In this document: positions 44,732 through 53,948 of the stretch, piece after piece
Numbering within the stretch: position 1 is the first letter of the stretch
Layout: every line of letters begins with the position of its first letter
Assembly (NCBI RefSeq): GCF_038957035.1
Contig: NZ_CP152412.1
Location: 5,328,501 to 5,392,500, forward strand
Source: Bradyrhizobium sp. B097
GTDB lineage: Bacteria > Pseudomonadota > Alphaproteobacteria > Rhizobiales > Xanthobacteraceae
Direction: 5' to 3'
Length of the DNA stretch: 64,000 nt
The notes under the pieces: model-generated
What the model was told of the DNA's origin: nothing
The model's input: only the letters and a program-made list of their open reading frames with translations
Database searches by the model: none
Translations under genes and position numbers: made by a program

Positions 44732-45606
44732 GAGGGCTCCCTGCGGCATTGGCGCGCGCTTGCGGCTCGCGCGGAATGTGGTCCGACGGGGGTATGATAG
44801 ACGGGAATATGGCGCAAGGCCGAAGCAGCCTCTCGCGGGAGAAGCGGGGTCAAGCCATGCGATAGGCAATGGGCATCGCCCTTTCGTCATCGATTTCCGC
44901 AGAGCGGACGAACGCCGGCGGGATCGGCGCGGCTCGGCCGGAGAGCAGGCAGGTAACCCTCCGCCGATTTGAGAGCGCCCTTGCCGTCAGCGTGCGGATG
45001 ACATGTTCCCTCGCCGGCCGGCAAGTTCGATCCGGTACCGCGGCGCCCGGATCAACCAGTGCGTGTTTCTTTCAACAGCAACCTCATCGGCGATGCGGCA
45101 GCCTCGCGGTCATCACGCGGCACCGACCGCTGCAGCAGATGATCCGCATGCATCGCAAAGACCGACGGCGCGCGGCTGCCGCACGGGACGCGTGAAAGCC
45201 AGCGCGTTGCGGCGCGCATGACAATAGCGTGGCACAAACTGCATGGACCATCGCGTCATATGCACGATAACAATCATTCGATGCGCGCGCGTGTGCTTCC
45301 GTAAGACTACGGTGCAGCGATCGGTCGCTTCGCACCGTTTGCTACACGATCGCGTCGATATCGCAGCAAATCGCCGTCTTGCGCGTCGATTTCGGCTGCG
45401 CTCATCGCACGCAGCGCGTGTGACGATAGCGTGGCACCAACTGCATGCACTTTGGAATGGAACTCGAATCGCCTACGGTTTCGTACAGTCTAAAATTGTA
45501 AATCGTGTATCGCACCTGCCCGCCGTCCCGCTGCGGAAGGCGTTCTGCTGCCGACCAGGTGCATCGTTTTCCGTTCACCAATTGATATCAATGCTGGAGG
45601 CAATGC
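44732..45606. other. 875-base gap without a supported gene
   Basis: The open frames here have arginine-rich, random-looking translations. The right half is less GC-rich than its surroundings and holds a 27-base direct repeat. The chemoreceptor promoter must lie within it. Confidence 0.5.
45219..45447. repeat. Pair of 27-base direct repeats upstream of a chemoreceptor gene
   Basis: Copies at 45219-45245 and 45421-45447 share 25 of 27 bases (core ATAGCGTGGCAC, then AACTGCATG) at a distance of 202 bases. They lie 160 to 390 bases upstream of the chemoreceptor start. Purpose unknown; candidate protein-binding sites or the footprint of a small duplication. Confidence 0.6.
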
Positions 45607-47097
45607 ATGTTGGGGATGAAGAGCGTCGCAAGCGTGATCGGCTCGGACAGTTCTTACCGGCTGTTCGACGACATGCCGATCAGTGTCATGCTCTGCGAGC
45701 TGGACAATTTCAGGATCACCTACATCAACGAGTCGACGCGGCAGAATCTGAAGAAGATCGAACATGTGCTGCCGGTGAAGGTCGACGCGCTGATCGGACA
45801 ATCGATCGACATCTTTCACAAGAACCCGCAGCATCAGCGCCGGCTCTTATCCGATCCGAAGAACCTGCCGCACAGGGCGCGCATCACCATCGGCGGCGAG
45901 ACGCTCGATCTCACCGTGACAGCGATGACCAATTCACGCGGCCGCTACACCGGGCCGATGCTGACCTGGGAGCTCGCGACCGAGAAGGCGCGGCTTGAAA
46001 CCCAGACCGAGCGGCTGTTGCAGATGCTCGACAACATGCCGATCAACATCATGATGTGCGATACCGAGTTCAACATCACCTACATCAACCAGACCAGCCT
46101 CAAGACGCTCGACACCGTGAAGCATTTGCTTCCGGTGGCGCCGGACAAGATCCTCGGCAACTCGTTCGACATCTTCCACAGGAACCCGGCGCATCAGCGC
46201 CGCATCGTCGGCGATCCCAAGAACCTGCCACACGCGGCCAAGATCAAGCTCGGCCCGGAAACGCTCGACCTGCGGGTCTCCGGGCTGACCGACAAACGCG
46301 GCAACTATACCGGCGCGATGCTGAGCTGGTCGGTTGTTACCGGCAATGTGAAGCTCGCCGACGATTTCGAGAAGGACGTCAAGGGCCTTGCCGGGATGCT
46401 GGCATCGGCCTCGACGCAGATGCAGGGCACCGCGCGATCGCTGACGACAACAGCCGAATTCGTCAATCAGCGCTCGGCGAGCGCGGCGTCCGCCTCCGAG
46501 GAGCTGTCGTCCTCGGTCAACGAGATCAGCCGTCAGGTGGCCGAAGCGAGCCGCATCGCCCGCATGGCGGTCGAGGAAGCCGCGAAATCCGACCAACTGG
46601 TCGCGGGCCTCGTGACCATGGCGCAGAAGATCGGCGACGTTGTCGCGCTGATCAGCCAGATCGCCGGCCAGACCAACTTGCTCGCGCTCAACGCCACGAT
46701 CGAGTCCGCGCGTGCCGGCGAGGCCGGACGCGGATTTGCGGTCGTCGCCTCCGAGGTGAAGGCGCTGGCCAACCAGACCGCCAAGGCCACCGAAGACATT
46801 TCGGCGCAGATCAACGAGATGCAGGCCGCGACCGGCAACACAGCCACGGCGCTGAAGGCGATCTCGCAGGTCATCGTCCAGATCAGCGAGATCTCGACCG
46901 TGATCGCCAGCGCCGTCGAGGAACAGGCCGCGGCCACCAAGGAGGTCACCGCAAACATCAACGGAACGACCAAGGCGATCGACGATGCCAGCAAGGCCGC
47001 CGAGAACGTTCTGGCGGCCTCCGGGGAGCTCGCCAGCAACGCCTCGGAGCTGGAAGTTCAGGTCGACAAGTTCCTGAAGAACGTGCGCGCGATGTAG
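45607..47097 (+). CDS. Soluble methyl-accepting chemotaxis protein with two tandem PAS domains
   Basis: 496 residues, ATG at 45607 with GGAGG six bases upstream. There is no membrane helix. PAS domains at about 17-125 and 137-250 are close copies: both contain the pattern DIFHxNPxHQRR followed by DPKNLPH. The signalling domain (about 285-490) has the conserved tip [20 protein letters not shown] with [17 protein letters not shown]. It should couple to CheA/CheW and sense an internal cue, such as redox state or energy. No CheR/CheB docking pentapeptide is at the C-terminus. Confidence 0.93.
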   Translation: MLGMKSVASVIGSDSSYRLFDDMPISVMLCELDNFRITYINESTRQNLKKIEHVLPVKVDALIGQSIDIFHKNPQHQRRLLSDPKNLPHRARITIGGETLDLTVTAMTNSRGRYTGPMLTWELATEKARLETQTERLLQMLDNMPINIMMCDTEFNITYINQTSLKTLDTVKHLLPVAPDKILGNSFDIFHRNPAHQRRIVGDPKNLPHAAKIKLGPETLDLRVSGLTDKRGNYTGAMLSWSVVTGNVKLADDFEKDVKGLAGMLASASTQMQGTARSLTTTAEFVNQRSASAASASEELSSSVNEISRQVAEASRIARMAVEEAAKSDQLVAGLVTMAQKIGDVVALISQIAGQTNLLALNATIESARAGEAGRGFAVVASEVKALANQTAKATEDISAQINEMQAATGNTATALKAISQVIVQISEISTVIASAVEEQAAATKEVTANINGTTKAIDDASKAAENVLAASGELASNASELEVQVDKFLKNVRAM

Positions 47098-47119
47098 GAG
47101 CGCGATCACGTCCGGCTGG

Positions 47120-47221
47120 TCATTCCGGGGCGCGACTGAAGGGAGCGAACCCGGGTGCGCAATTGCGCACCTGGGAATCTCGAGATTCCGGGTTCGATGC
47201 TAACGCATCGCCCCGGAATGA
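47120..47221. repeat. TCATTCCGGGG family intergenic element, copy 2
   Basis: Same inverted ends as the copy at 31048, with GTGCGCAATTGCGCAC and GGAATCTCGAGATTCC inside. The second half differs in length. It lies between convergent chemoreceptor and acyl-CoA dehydrogenase genes. Confidence 0.85.
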
Positions 47222-47231
47222 CGGAGAATCG

Positions 47232-48377
47232 TCACAGCGAGCGCGCGATCAGGACCTTCATAATCTCGTTGGTGCCGCCATAGATCTTCTGGATGCGGGA
47301 ATCGACGAACATGCGCGAGATCGGATATTCCTGCATGTAGCCGTAGCCGCCATGCAGTTGCAGGCATTCGTCGGCGGTTTCGACCTGCTTCTGCGAGCAC
47401 CACCATTTCGCCATCGAGGCCGTCACGGTGTCGAGGTCGCCGGCGACCAGGCGCTCGACGCACCAGTCGACGAAGACGCGGGCGATCATCGCCTCGGTCT
47501 TGCGCTCGGCGAGCGTGAATGCGGTGTTCTGGAATTCGATCAGCGGCTTGCCGAACGCGGTGCGCGCCTTGGTGTATTCGGCGGTAATCTTGACCGCGCG
47601 CTCCATCGAGGCGACCGCCCCGATCGCGAGCGACAACCGCTCCTGCGGCAATTGCTGCATCAGCTGGACGAAGCCGTTGCCCTCCTCGCCTCCGAGCAGG
47701 TTTTCCGGCGGCACCGTGACATTGTCGAAGAACAGTTCCGATGTATCGGAGGCGTGCAGGCCGATCTTGTCGAGGTTGCGGCCGCGCCGGTAGCCCTCCG
47801 CGCCCGCAGTTTCAACGACGATCAGCGAGATGCCTTTCGCGCCCGGCGCTCCGGTGCGCGCCACCACGATCACGAGATCGGCGGCCTGGCCGTTGGTAAT
47901 AAAAGTCTTCTGGCCGTTGATGACGTAGGAATTGCCCTGCTTCTTCGCCGTGGTCTTGACGGCCTGCAGGTCGGAGCCGGTGCCGGGTTCGGTCATCGCG
48001 ATGGCGCCGACCATCTCACCCGACGCCATCTTCGGCAGCCAGCGCTTTTTCTGCTCCTCCGAGCCGTAGTTGACGATGTAGTGCGCGACGATCGCGCTGT
48101 GCACGGAAACGCCGGTGGTCAGCTCCGGGACCGTGCTCTCGAGGTCATCGAGCACGGCGGCCTCATAGGCGAAGCTGGCCCCGAGGCCGCCATAGGCCTC
48201 CGGCACGCTCGGCAGCAGCGCGCCCATCTCGCCGAGCGCGCGCCAGGCGGAGCGATCGACCAGCTTCTGCTCGCGCCATTTCTCGGCGTGTGGCAAAAGA
48301 TCCTTGGCGAGGAATTTACGGAACTGGTCACGGAAGGTGTCCAGCTCCTCAGTCATCCAGGACGATCGGTAGTGCAT
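47232..48377 (-). CDS. Acyl-CoA dehydrogenase, long-chain (LCAD)-like
   Basis: 381 residues from the ATG at 48377 with GGGGA nearby; an ATG at 48395 is less supported. Signatures are AIAMTEPGTGSDLQAVKTTA for FAD/substrate binding and LQLHGGYGYMQEYPISRMFV, DSRIQKIYGGTNEIMK at the end. The glutamate found in medium-chain enzymes (YEGT) is glycine here (YGGT), as in LCAD, so the base should sit elsewhere, probably in helix G. It would catalyse the first dehydrogenation of the beta-oxidation module to its right. Confidence 0.92.
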   Translation of the reverse strand: MHYRSSWMTEELDTFRDQFRKFLAKDLLPHAEKWREQKLVDRSAWRALGEMGALLPSVPEAYGGLGASFAYEAAVLDDLESTVPELTTGVSVHSAIVAHYIVNYGSEEQKKRWLPKMASGEMVGAIAMTEPGTGSDLQAVKTTAKKQGNSYVINGQKTFITNGQAADLVIVVARTGAPGAKGISLIVVETAGAEGYRRGRNLDKIGLHASDTSELFFDNVTVPPENLLGGEEGNGFVQLMQQLPQERLSLAIGAVASMERAVKITAEYTKARTAFGKPLIEFQNTAFTLAERKTEAMIARVFVDWCVERLVAGDLDTVTASMAKWWCSQKQVETADECLQLHGGYGYMQEYPISRMFVDSRIQKIYGGTNEIMKVLIARSL

Positions 48378-48396
48378 GATATCCCCGCTGCGCATT

Positions 48397-48453
48397 TTTT
48401 TGACGCGTTTTCTTGACGCGAACCGGCGTCCACTTCGCTTGAAAACGCTTTAG
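48397..48453. repeat. AAAACGCGTCAAAA family intergenic element, inverted copy
   Basis: Reads TGACGCGTTTTCTTGACGCG, then the ACCGG and CACTTCGCT parts and AAAACGCTTTA. It is the reverse complement, with small differences, of 63016-63070. It fills the gap between the dehydrogenase start and the SDR stop. Confidence 0.75.
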
Positions 48454-49281
48454 TCAGATCAAGAGACCGCCGCCGGCGACGATCACCTGACCACTGATGT
48501 AGTTCGATTCCGGCGCGCAGAACAGATAGACCGCGTCCGCCGCCTCTTCCGGCGTGCCGCCGCGGCCGAGTGGGATCATCCGGCCCATCGCCTCCAGCAT
48601 CTGCGGCTGGACGCCGACCTTGATGTCGCGGCCGGCGACGCCGATGGTCTTCTGCTGGCTCTCGATCGGCTGGGTCAGGCGGGTGTTGATCAGGCCGAAC
48701 GCCACGCAATTGACGTTGACCTTGTAGCGGCCCCACTCCTTGCACATCGTGCGCGTCAGCCCGATCAGCGAGGCCTTGGCCGAGGAGTAGCTCGCCTGCC
48801 CGGCATTGCCGTAGAGGCCCGCGATCGACGAGATGTTGACGACCTTGCGGAATACCTCGCGGCCGGCCTCCGCCTCCTTCTTCGCCATCACCCGGATCGG
48901 CTCCGATGCCGCGCGCAGGATGCGGAACGGGGCGACGAGATGGACGTCGAGCATCGCCTGGAACTGCTCGTCCGACATCTTCTGGATCGTCGAGTCCCAA
49001 GTGTAGCCGGCATTGTTGACGATGATGTCGAGGCCGCCGAATGTTTCGATGGCCGCACCGACGAAACGATCCGCGAAGCCGGTCTCGACCACGCTGCCAT
49101 TGACCGCGATCGCCTCGCCGCCCATGGCCTTGATCTCGGCGACAACGGCGTTGCCTGGCTCGGCGTCGAGGTCGTTGACCACGACCTTCGCGCCCTCGCT
49201 CGCGAGCTTCAACGCAATCGCGCGCCCGATGCCGCGGCCCGATCCGGAGACGAGCGCGACTTTGCCTTGCAGTTTCGACAT
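48454..49281 (-). CDS. Short-chain dehydrogenase/reductase (3-hydroxyacyl-CoA dehydrogenase type)
   Basis: 275 residues from the ATG at 49281 with GGAG upstream. The nucleotide motif is VSGSGRGIGRAIA (about 12-24), NNAG follows, then the catalytic Ser in VVNISSIAGLYG and Tyr-Lys in ASYSSAKASLIGL. The asparagine and NCVAFGLINTRLT region also fit. In this cluster the step served is oxidation of 3-hydroxyacyl-CoA with NAD(P)+. A repeat element at 49319-49439 separates it from the MaoC genes. Confidence 0.9.
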   Translation of the reverse strand: MSKLQGKVALVSGSGRGIGRAIALKLASEGAKVVVNDLDAEPGNAVVAEIKAMGGEAIAVNGSVVETGFADRFVGAAIETFGGLDIIVNNAGYTWDSTIQKMSDEQFQAMLDVHLVAPFRILRAASEPIRVMAKKEAEAGREVFRKVVNISSIAGLYGNAGQASYSSAKASLIGLTRTMCKEWGRYKVNVNCVAFGLINTRLTQPIESQQKTIGVAGRDIKVGVQPQMLEAMGRMIPLGRGGTPEEAADAVYLFCAPESNYISGQVIVAGGGLLI

Positions 49282-49318
49282 GAAATTCTCCCTCAAGCAA
49301 GATGATCTTCTTTCTTCA

Positions 49319-49439
49319 CCTCTCCCGCTTGGGGGGGAGGTCGCATCGCATCGAAGATGCAATGCGGGTGGGGGCTCTCTCCACGATCTGACTCGTGGAG
49401 AGAGCCCCCACCCCAGCCCTCTCCCGCAAGCGGGAGAGG
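49319..49439. repeat. CCTCTCCCGCTT family intergenic element, copy 1
   Basis: Outer ends CCTCTCCCGCTT and AAGCGGGAGAGG are inverted, and inner GGGTGGGGGCTCTCTCCACG pairs with CGTGGAGAGAGCCCCCACCC. Copy 2 lies at 60941-61062. It interrupts the putative beta-oxidation operon between the MaoC and SDR genes. Confidence 0.85.
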
Positions 49440-49474
49440 GAGCCCCAGTAACGCTGCGATAGCAGTTCGGCCAA

Positions 49475-49882
49475 TCAGAGCGCGATAACGGCTTCCCCAG
49501 CGAGCTTGATCTCGCCGTTCTGATCCTTCGTGGTCAGCGCGAGTTTTACCCGCTTCTCACCGCCCTGCTCGATCAGCTCGGTCACTGTGCCTTCGCAGGT
49601 CAACGCGGCGCCGAGCTGGGTGATCGCGGCAAAGCGGGTCGAGAATGAGCGGATGCGCGACGGGATGACCGCGTCCGTCAACGCCTGGCCGAGATAGCCC
49701 ATGACCAGCATGCCGTGCGCGAACACGTCGGGAAACCCCGCTTGCTTCGCGAAGTCGATGTCGACATGGATCGGGTTGTGGTCGCCCGAGGCGCCGCAGT
49801 ACAGCGCGAGGCGATGGCGGCTGATCGGCGGGAATTCCTTGTGGACGATGCGGTCGCCGACCGCGGGAACGCTGCTGCTCAT
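49475..49882 (-). CDS. MaoC-like (R)-specific enoyl-CoA hydratase
   Basis: 135 residues. The hydratase-2 motif is complete: YCGASGDHNPIHVDIDFAKQ with Asp and His, then AGFPDVFAHGMLVMGYLG. It overlaps the next MaoC gene by four bases (ATGA). Such pairs form heterodimers in which this half carries the active site. It hydrates the enoyl-CoA made by the dehydrogenase. Confidence 0.92.
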   Translation of the reverse strand: MSSSVPAVGDRIVHKEFPPISRHRLALYCGASGDHNPIHVDIDFAKQAGFPDVFAHGMLVMGYLGQALTDAVIPSRIRSFSTRFAAITQLGAALTCEGTVTELIEQGGEKRVKLALTTKDQNGEIKLAGEAVIAL

Positions 49883-50310
49883 GACGGCCTCGCATTGCGC
49901 ACCACGATGGTGCGCGAGGTATCGGCGACGTGGACGCCGGCCTGGTTGGTGACCGCGGTCTCGACCACGATCAGCGTCATCGCCCCGCCCTTCTTCTCGG
50001 TCACGCTGGTGACGCGCGGCCGGAAGGTCAGGGTGTCCCCGATCACCACGGGTGCATGATAGTCGAAGCGCTGCTCGCCATGCAGCACGCGGGCGAGATC
50101 GATGCCGAGCGCGGTCAGGAACTCGAACGGCTCAGCCGCATCCATCATCTCCAGACAGAACAGATAGGTCGGCGGCACCGGCGCCGTTGCCCCGTCGCGA
50201 TAGACCGCATTGGTCTCCCCGAGCGTGTCGAGGAAGAAGCGCAGGCGCCCCGGCTCGACGCGCGCGGTCACGGGCGTGAACGTACGCCCGACGGCGGATT
50301 GATCGACCAT
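49879..50310 (-). CDS. MaoC N-terminal-type dehydratase subunit
   Basis: 143 residues from the ATG at 50310; the frame extends to 50448 inside the thiolase gene. A hot-dog fold protein of the MaoC_dehydrat_N group: RLRFFLDTLGETNAVYRDGA, APVPPTYLFCLEMMD, then VLHGEQRFDYHAPVVIGDTL. It lacks the Asp-His pair, as expected for the partner half that shapes the acyl-CoA pocket. It lies between thiolase (eight bases) and the catalytic MaoC gene (overlap). Confidence 0.85.
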   Translation of the reverse strand: MVDQSAVGRTFTPVTARVEPGRLRFFLDTLGETNAVYRDGATAPVPPTYLFCLEMMDAAEPFEFLTALGIDLARVLHGEQRFDYHAPVVIGDTLTFRPRVTSVTEKKGGAMTLIVVETAVTNQAGVHVADTSRTIVVRNARPS

Positions 50311-50318
50311 GGGCTGCC

Positions 50319-51503
50319 TCAGGCGCGTTCGTAGAGCGTCACGACGCAGGCGCCGCCGAGGCCGAGATTGTGCTGCAAACCGAGCCGCGCGCCCTCCACT
50401 TGCGTTGCCGCGGCGGTGCCGCGCAGCTGCCGCGTCAGCTCGTAGCACTGCGCAAGGCCGGTGGCGCCGAGCGGATGGCCCTTCGACAGCAGCCCGCCGG
50501 ACGGGTTGGTAACGATCCTGCCGCCGTAGGAGTTGTCGCCGTCATCGATGAACTTCGCGGCCTCGCCCTCTCCGCACAGGCCGAGCCCTTCATAGGTGAT
50601 CAGCTCGTTATGGGCGAAGCAGTCGTGCAGCTCGACGACGTCGAGATCCGCAGGCCCGATGCCGGCCGCCTCATAGACCTTGCTCGCGGCATCGCGCGCC
50701 ATGTCGTAGCCAACCACCTGCATCATATCAGACGCGCCGAAGGTCGAGGGCGTGTCGGTCGTCATCGCCTGCGCGGCGATGCGGACGCTCTTGTTGAGGC
50801 CATGCTGGTCGGCGAACTTCTCCGAGACCAGGATCGCGGCGGCGCCACCGCAGGTCGGCGGGCACGCCATCAGCCGCGTCATCACGCCGGGCCAGATCAC
50901 CTGGTCGTTCATCACGTCGTCGGCGGTGACCTCCTTGCGGAACAGCGCCAGCGGATTGTTCTTCGCGTGACGGCTCGCCTTGGCGCGCACCTTGGCGAAC
51001 GCCGACAGCGGCGTGCCGTATTTCTTCATGTGGCTGAGGCCGGCGCCGCCGAAATAGCGCAGCGCCAGCGGCACGCCGGGCGCATCGACAAGCTTGTCGG
51101 CAGCCGCATCGAAATCGTCGAACGCGCTCGGGCGATCGGTGAACACAGCGCCGAGCGCGCCGGGCTTCATCTGCTCGAAGCCGAGCGCCATCACGCAGTC
51201 GGCCGCGCCCGATTCAATCGCCTGCCGCGCCAGGAACAGCGCGGTCGAGCCGGTCGAGCAGTTGTTGTTGACGTTGACGATCGGGATGCCGGTCATGCCG
51301 ACCGGATAGAGCGCGCGCTGCCCGCAGGTGGAGTCGCCATAGACATAGCCGACATAGGCCTGCTGCACACGGCCGTAATCGAGCCCGGCATCGGCGAGCG
51401 CGAGCTTCGCGGCCTCCGCACCCATCACATGATACGGCGCGTTGGCGCCGGGCTTGACGAACGGGATCATGCCGACCCCGGCAACATAGGTGCGTGACGT
51501 CAT
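50319..51503 (-). CDS. SCP2-type (SCPx) 3-ketoacyl-CoA thiolase
   Basis: 394 residues. The nucleophile Cys82 is in VNVNNNCSTGSTALFLARQA, near-identical in pattern to the thiolase domain of animal sterol carrier protein 2. The further motifs ELHDCFAHNELITYEGLGLC and LSKGHPLGATGLAQ hold the His and second Cys regions. SCP2-type thiolases favour branched or ring-bearing acyl-CoAs. There is no SCP2 lipid domain attached. It is the first gene of the leftward operon and faces tetR across a palindrome. Confidence 0.93.
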   Translation of the reverse strand: MTSRTYVAGVGMIPFVKPGANAPYHVMGAEAAKLALADAGLDYGRVQQAYVGYVYGDSTCGQRALYPVGMTGIPIVNVNNNCSTGSTALFLARQAIESGAADCVMALGFEQMKPGALGAVFTDRPSAFDDFDAAADKLVDAPGVPLALRYFGGAGLSHMKKYGTPLSAFAKVRAKASRHAKNNPLALFRKEVTADDVMNDQVIWPGVMTRLMACPPTCGGAAAILVSEKFADQHGLNKSVRIAAQAMTTDTPSTFGASDMMQVVGYDMARDAASKVYEAAGIGPADLDVVELHDCFAHNELITYEGLGLCGEGEAAKFIDDGDNSYGGRIVTNPSGGLLSKGHPLGATGLAQCYELTRQLRGTAAATQVEGARLGLQHNLGLGGACVVTLYERA

Positions 51504-51540
51504 CGCGTGTCCTCCCGGAAATTACCCACTGGACTATTTG

Positions 51541-51554
51541 TTACCCATGGGTAA
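51541..51554. promoter_or_regulatory. Perfect palindrome TTACCCATGGGTAA between divergent acyl-CoA operons, candidate TetR operator
   Basis: A 14-base perfect palindrome halfway between the thiolase start (51503, leftward) and the tetR start (51598). A further half-site ATTACCCA lies at 51521-51528, 19 bases away. Position suggests that the adjacent TetR protein represses both arms and is relieved by an acyl-CoA. Confidence 0.65.
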
Positions 51555-51597
51555 TATACGGACCACCTTCCGGAGTCAATGCGACAACAGCCACGCG

Positions 51598-52371
51598 ATG
51601 GACGCCCGCTTCCCCCTTTCCAACACCGAGTCGCCATGGCTGCCGTTCGAGAGCCGGCGCCGCGCCCGCGACGAGAAGCGCGAAGCCGTGCTGCGCGCCG
51701 CCGTGCAGCTGTTCCTCGAACAGGGCTATCACCGCGCCACGCTGAACGACGTCGCCAAGCGGCTGAACATCACCAAGCCCGCGCTGTATAATTACTTCCG
51801 CGGCAAGGACGAGATCCTGTTCGAGTGCTGGTCGATCGGCCACGAGTTGGTCGACGACTGCATTGCCGAGACCTCGGCCGGCAGCGGTAGCGGCCTCGAC
51901 AAGCTGCGCAAGCTCACCATCCGCTACGCCGAGCTGATGACGACGGACTACGGCAAGAGCCTTGTCCGGTTCGATCTTCGCGATCTCAGTGAGCATAACC
52001 GCAAGACCGTGCAGACCGCGAAGCGACGGATCGACCGCGCCTTCCGCGACTATATCGCTGCTGGCATCGCGGACGGTTCGGTGAAACCCTGCGACCCGAA
52101 GCTCGCGGCGTTCGCCATCGCCGGCTCGCTGAACTGGATCGGACACTGGTTCCAGCCCGGCGGTGAGCTGACCGGACGCGCCGTCGCCGAGGAATTCGCG
52201 ATCCGCCTCACCGAGGGGATTGCCACGACATCAATGCGCAAGAAGGCGGACAAACCGCCTCGCAAGGGAAACGTGGGAAACGCATCAAGGGAGGACGGGA
52301 GTGAACATCACACACGGGCTGCGGCGGGCGCTGCAGGTCAATCCAAACGGGCTCGCGGTCGTCTGCGGTGA
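51598..52371 (+). CDS. TetR-family transcriptional regulator of the acyl-CoA cluster
   Basis: 257 residues from the ATG at 51598, beyond the palindrome; a frame start at 51490 lies in the other gene. The DNA-binding domain is AVLRAAVQLFLEQGYHRATL, NDVAKRLNITKPALYNYFRG (helix-turn-helix about 46-68). The ligand domain resembles fatty-acid-responsive TetR proteins (TetR_C_17-like, FRDYIAAGIADGSV). The last about 40 residues are basic and overlap the ligase gene by 71 bases. Confidence 0.9.
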   Translation: MDARFPLSNTESPWLPFESRRRARDEKREAVLRAAVQLFLEQGYHRATLNDVAKRLNITKPALYNYFRGKDEILFECWSIGHELVDDCIAETSAGSGSGLDKLRKLTIRYAELMTTDYGKSLVRFDLRDLSEHNRKTVQTAKRRIDRAFRDYIAAGIADGSVKPCDPKLAAFAIAGSLNWIGHWFQPGGELTGRAVAEEFAIRLTEGIATTSMRKKADKPPRKGNVGNASREDGSEHHTRAAAGAAGQSKRARGRLR

Positions 52372-53857
52372 GCGGCGGCGCAGCTGGCGCGAGGTCGGCA
52401 CCCGCGTCGCCCGCCTCGCCTCAGCGATCCGCTCGCTTGGCGCCGGCAATGGCGACCGCGTCGCGATCCTGTCGCTGAACTCCGACCGCTATCTCGAACT
52501 GTACCTCGCCGTCGGCTGGGCCGGCGCCGTGATCGTGCCGCTCAACATCCGCTGGTCTCAGATTGAGAACGAGGACGCGCTGCGCGATTGCCGCGCCACG
52601 ATCCTGTTCGTCGACAAGGCGTTCGCGCCGGTCGGCACGGCGCTCGCGAACGCCCTCCCCGGCCTGAAGTTGATCTATGCCGACGAAGGCGAGACACCCG
52701 CGGGCATGGAGAATTACGAGACGCTGATCGCGCGCAGCCAACCCGTTCCGGACGCGATGCGCGCGCGTGACGATCTCGCCGGCATCTTCTACACCGGCGG
52801 CACCACCGGGCGCTCCAAGGGCGTGATGCTGAGCCACGGCAATCTGATGGCCAATGCGCTGAACGCGCTCGGCGAGGGCCTGTGGCCGGGCACCTCGATC
52901 TACCTTCACGCCGCGCCGATGTTCCACCTCGCCAACGGCGCTGCAATGTATTCGGTTCTGCTGTCCGGCGGCTCGAATGTCGTGATCCAGGGCTTCACGC
53001 CCGACGGCGTCGCGGCCGCCGTGCAGAAGGAGCGCATCACCGACGTGCTGCTGGTGCCGACCATGATCCAGATGTTCGTCGATCACCCGACGCTCGGCAG
53101 TTACGATCTGTCGTCCTTGAAGCGGATCTCCTACGGCGCCTCCGTCATCAGCGACGCCGTGATGATGCGCGCCATGAAGGCGCTGCCGCATGTCGAATTT
53201 ACCCAGGCCTATGGCATGACCGAGCTGTCGCCGATCGCGACGCTGCTGCACTGGAAGGAGCATATCGGCGACGGCCGCGCCAAGGGCCGGCACCGCGGCG
53301 CCGGCCGCGCCACGCTTGGCGCCGAAGTGAAGATCGTCGATGCAGAAGACAAGGTGGTGCCGACGGGCACCGTCGGTGAGATCGCGGTGCGTGGCGATAT
53401 GGTGATGATGGGCTATTGGGAGCGGCCCGAGGAGACCGCGCGCGCCGTGATCGACGGCTGGATGCATACCGGCGACGGCGGCTACATGGACGAGGACGGC
53501 TTCGTCTACGTCGTCGACCGCGTCAAGGACATGATCATCTCCGGCGGTGAGAACGTCTATTCGGCCGAGGTCGAGAACGCGCTGGCCCAGCACCCGGCGG
53601 TGGCGCAATGCGCCGTGATCGGCATCCCGAGCGAGCGCTGGGGCGAGCAGGTTCACGCCGTGGTGGTGACGAAGGGCGGCGCCAACGTCACGCCGGAGGA
53701 GCTGATGGAGCACTGCAAGACGCTGATCGCCGGTTACAAATGCCCGCGCAGCGTCGACATCACCGCGACCCCGCTGCCGCTCTCCGGCGCCGGCAAGATC
53801 CTGAAGCGCGAGCTGCGCAAGCCGTATTGGGAGAACCGCGAGCGGCGCGTCAGTTGA
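52301..53857 (+). CDS. AMP-forming acyl-CoA ligase
   Basis: 518 residues from a GTG at 52301 with GGAGG upstream. The phosphate-binding loop is YTGGTTGRSKGVMLSH (about 164-179). QAYGMTELSP, the TGD in WMHTGDGGYMDEDGFVYVVD and the hinge RVKDMIISGGENVYS follow. The adenylation lysine is in LPLSGAGKILKREL near the end. It activates a carboxylic acid to its CoA ester, feeding the divergent beta-oxidation genes. Confidence 0.93.
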   Translation: MNITHGLRRALQVNPNGLAVVCGERRRSWREVGTRVARLASAIRSLGAGNGDRVAILSLNSDRYLELYLAVGWAGAVIVPLNIRWSQIENEDALRDCRATILFVDKAFAPVGTALANALPGLKLIYADEGETPAGMENYETLIARSQPVPDAMRARDDLAGIFYTGGTTGRSKGVMLSHGNLMANALNALGEGLWPGTSIYLHAAPMFHLANGAAMYSVLLSGGSNVVIQGFTPDGVAAAVQKERITDVLLVPTMIQMFVDHPTLGSYDLSSLKRISYGASVISDAVMMRAMKALPHVEFTQAYGMTELSPIATLLHWKEHIGDGRAKGRHRGAGRATLGAEVKIVDAEDKVVPTGTVGEIAVRGDMVMMGYWERPEETARAVIDGWMHTGDGGYMDEDGFVYVVDRVKDMIISGGENVYSAEVENALAQHPAVAQCAVIGIPSERWGEQVHAVVVTKGGANVTPEELMEHCKTLIAGYKCPRSVDITATPLPLSGAGKILKRELRKPYWENRERRVS

Positions 53858-53948
53858 GACGCGCTGCATGGCGCCGCCTCAGCGGCGGGCGTTGACATCG
53901 GAGCACGCGGCCGATTGGATCGGCTGAGATTCAATCCAGCGAGTTCCG

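Noticed and set aside
45219..45447. TGGCAC...TGC inside the direct repeats as sigma-54 promoters
   Set aside because: The GG and GC doublets are eight bases apart; the sigma-54 rule needs ten. A similar motif near 41480 has the same wrong spacing.
45243..45998. 251-residue frame before and inside the chemoreceptor
   Set aside because: Arg-rich, no ribosome site, and the second half is the wrong frame of a clear MCP gene.
49319..49439. CRISPR-like repeats
   Set aside because: There is a single inverted element, not repeated units with unique spacers.
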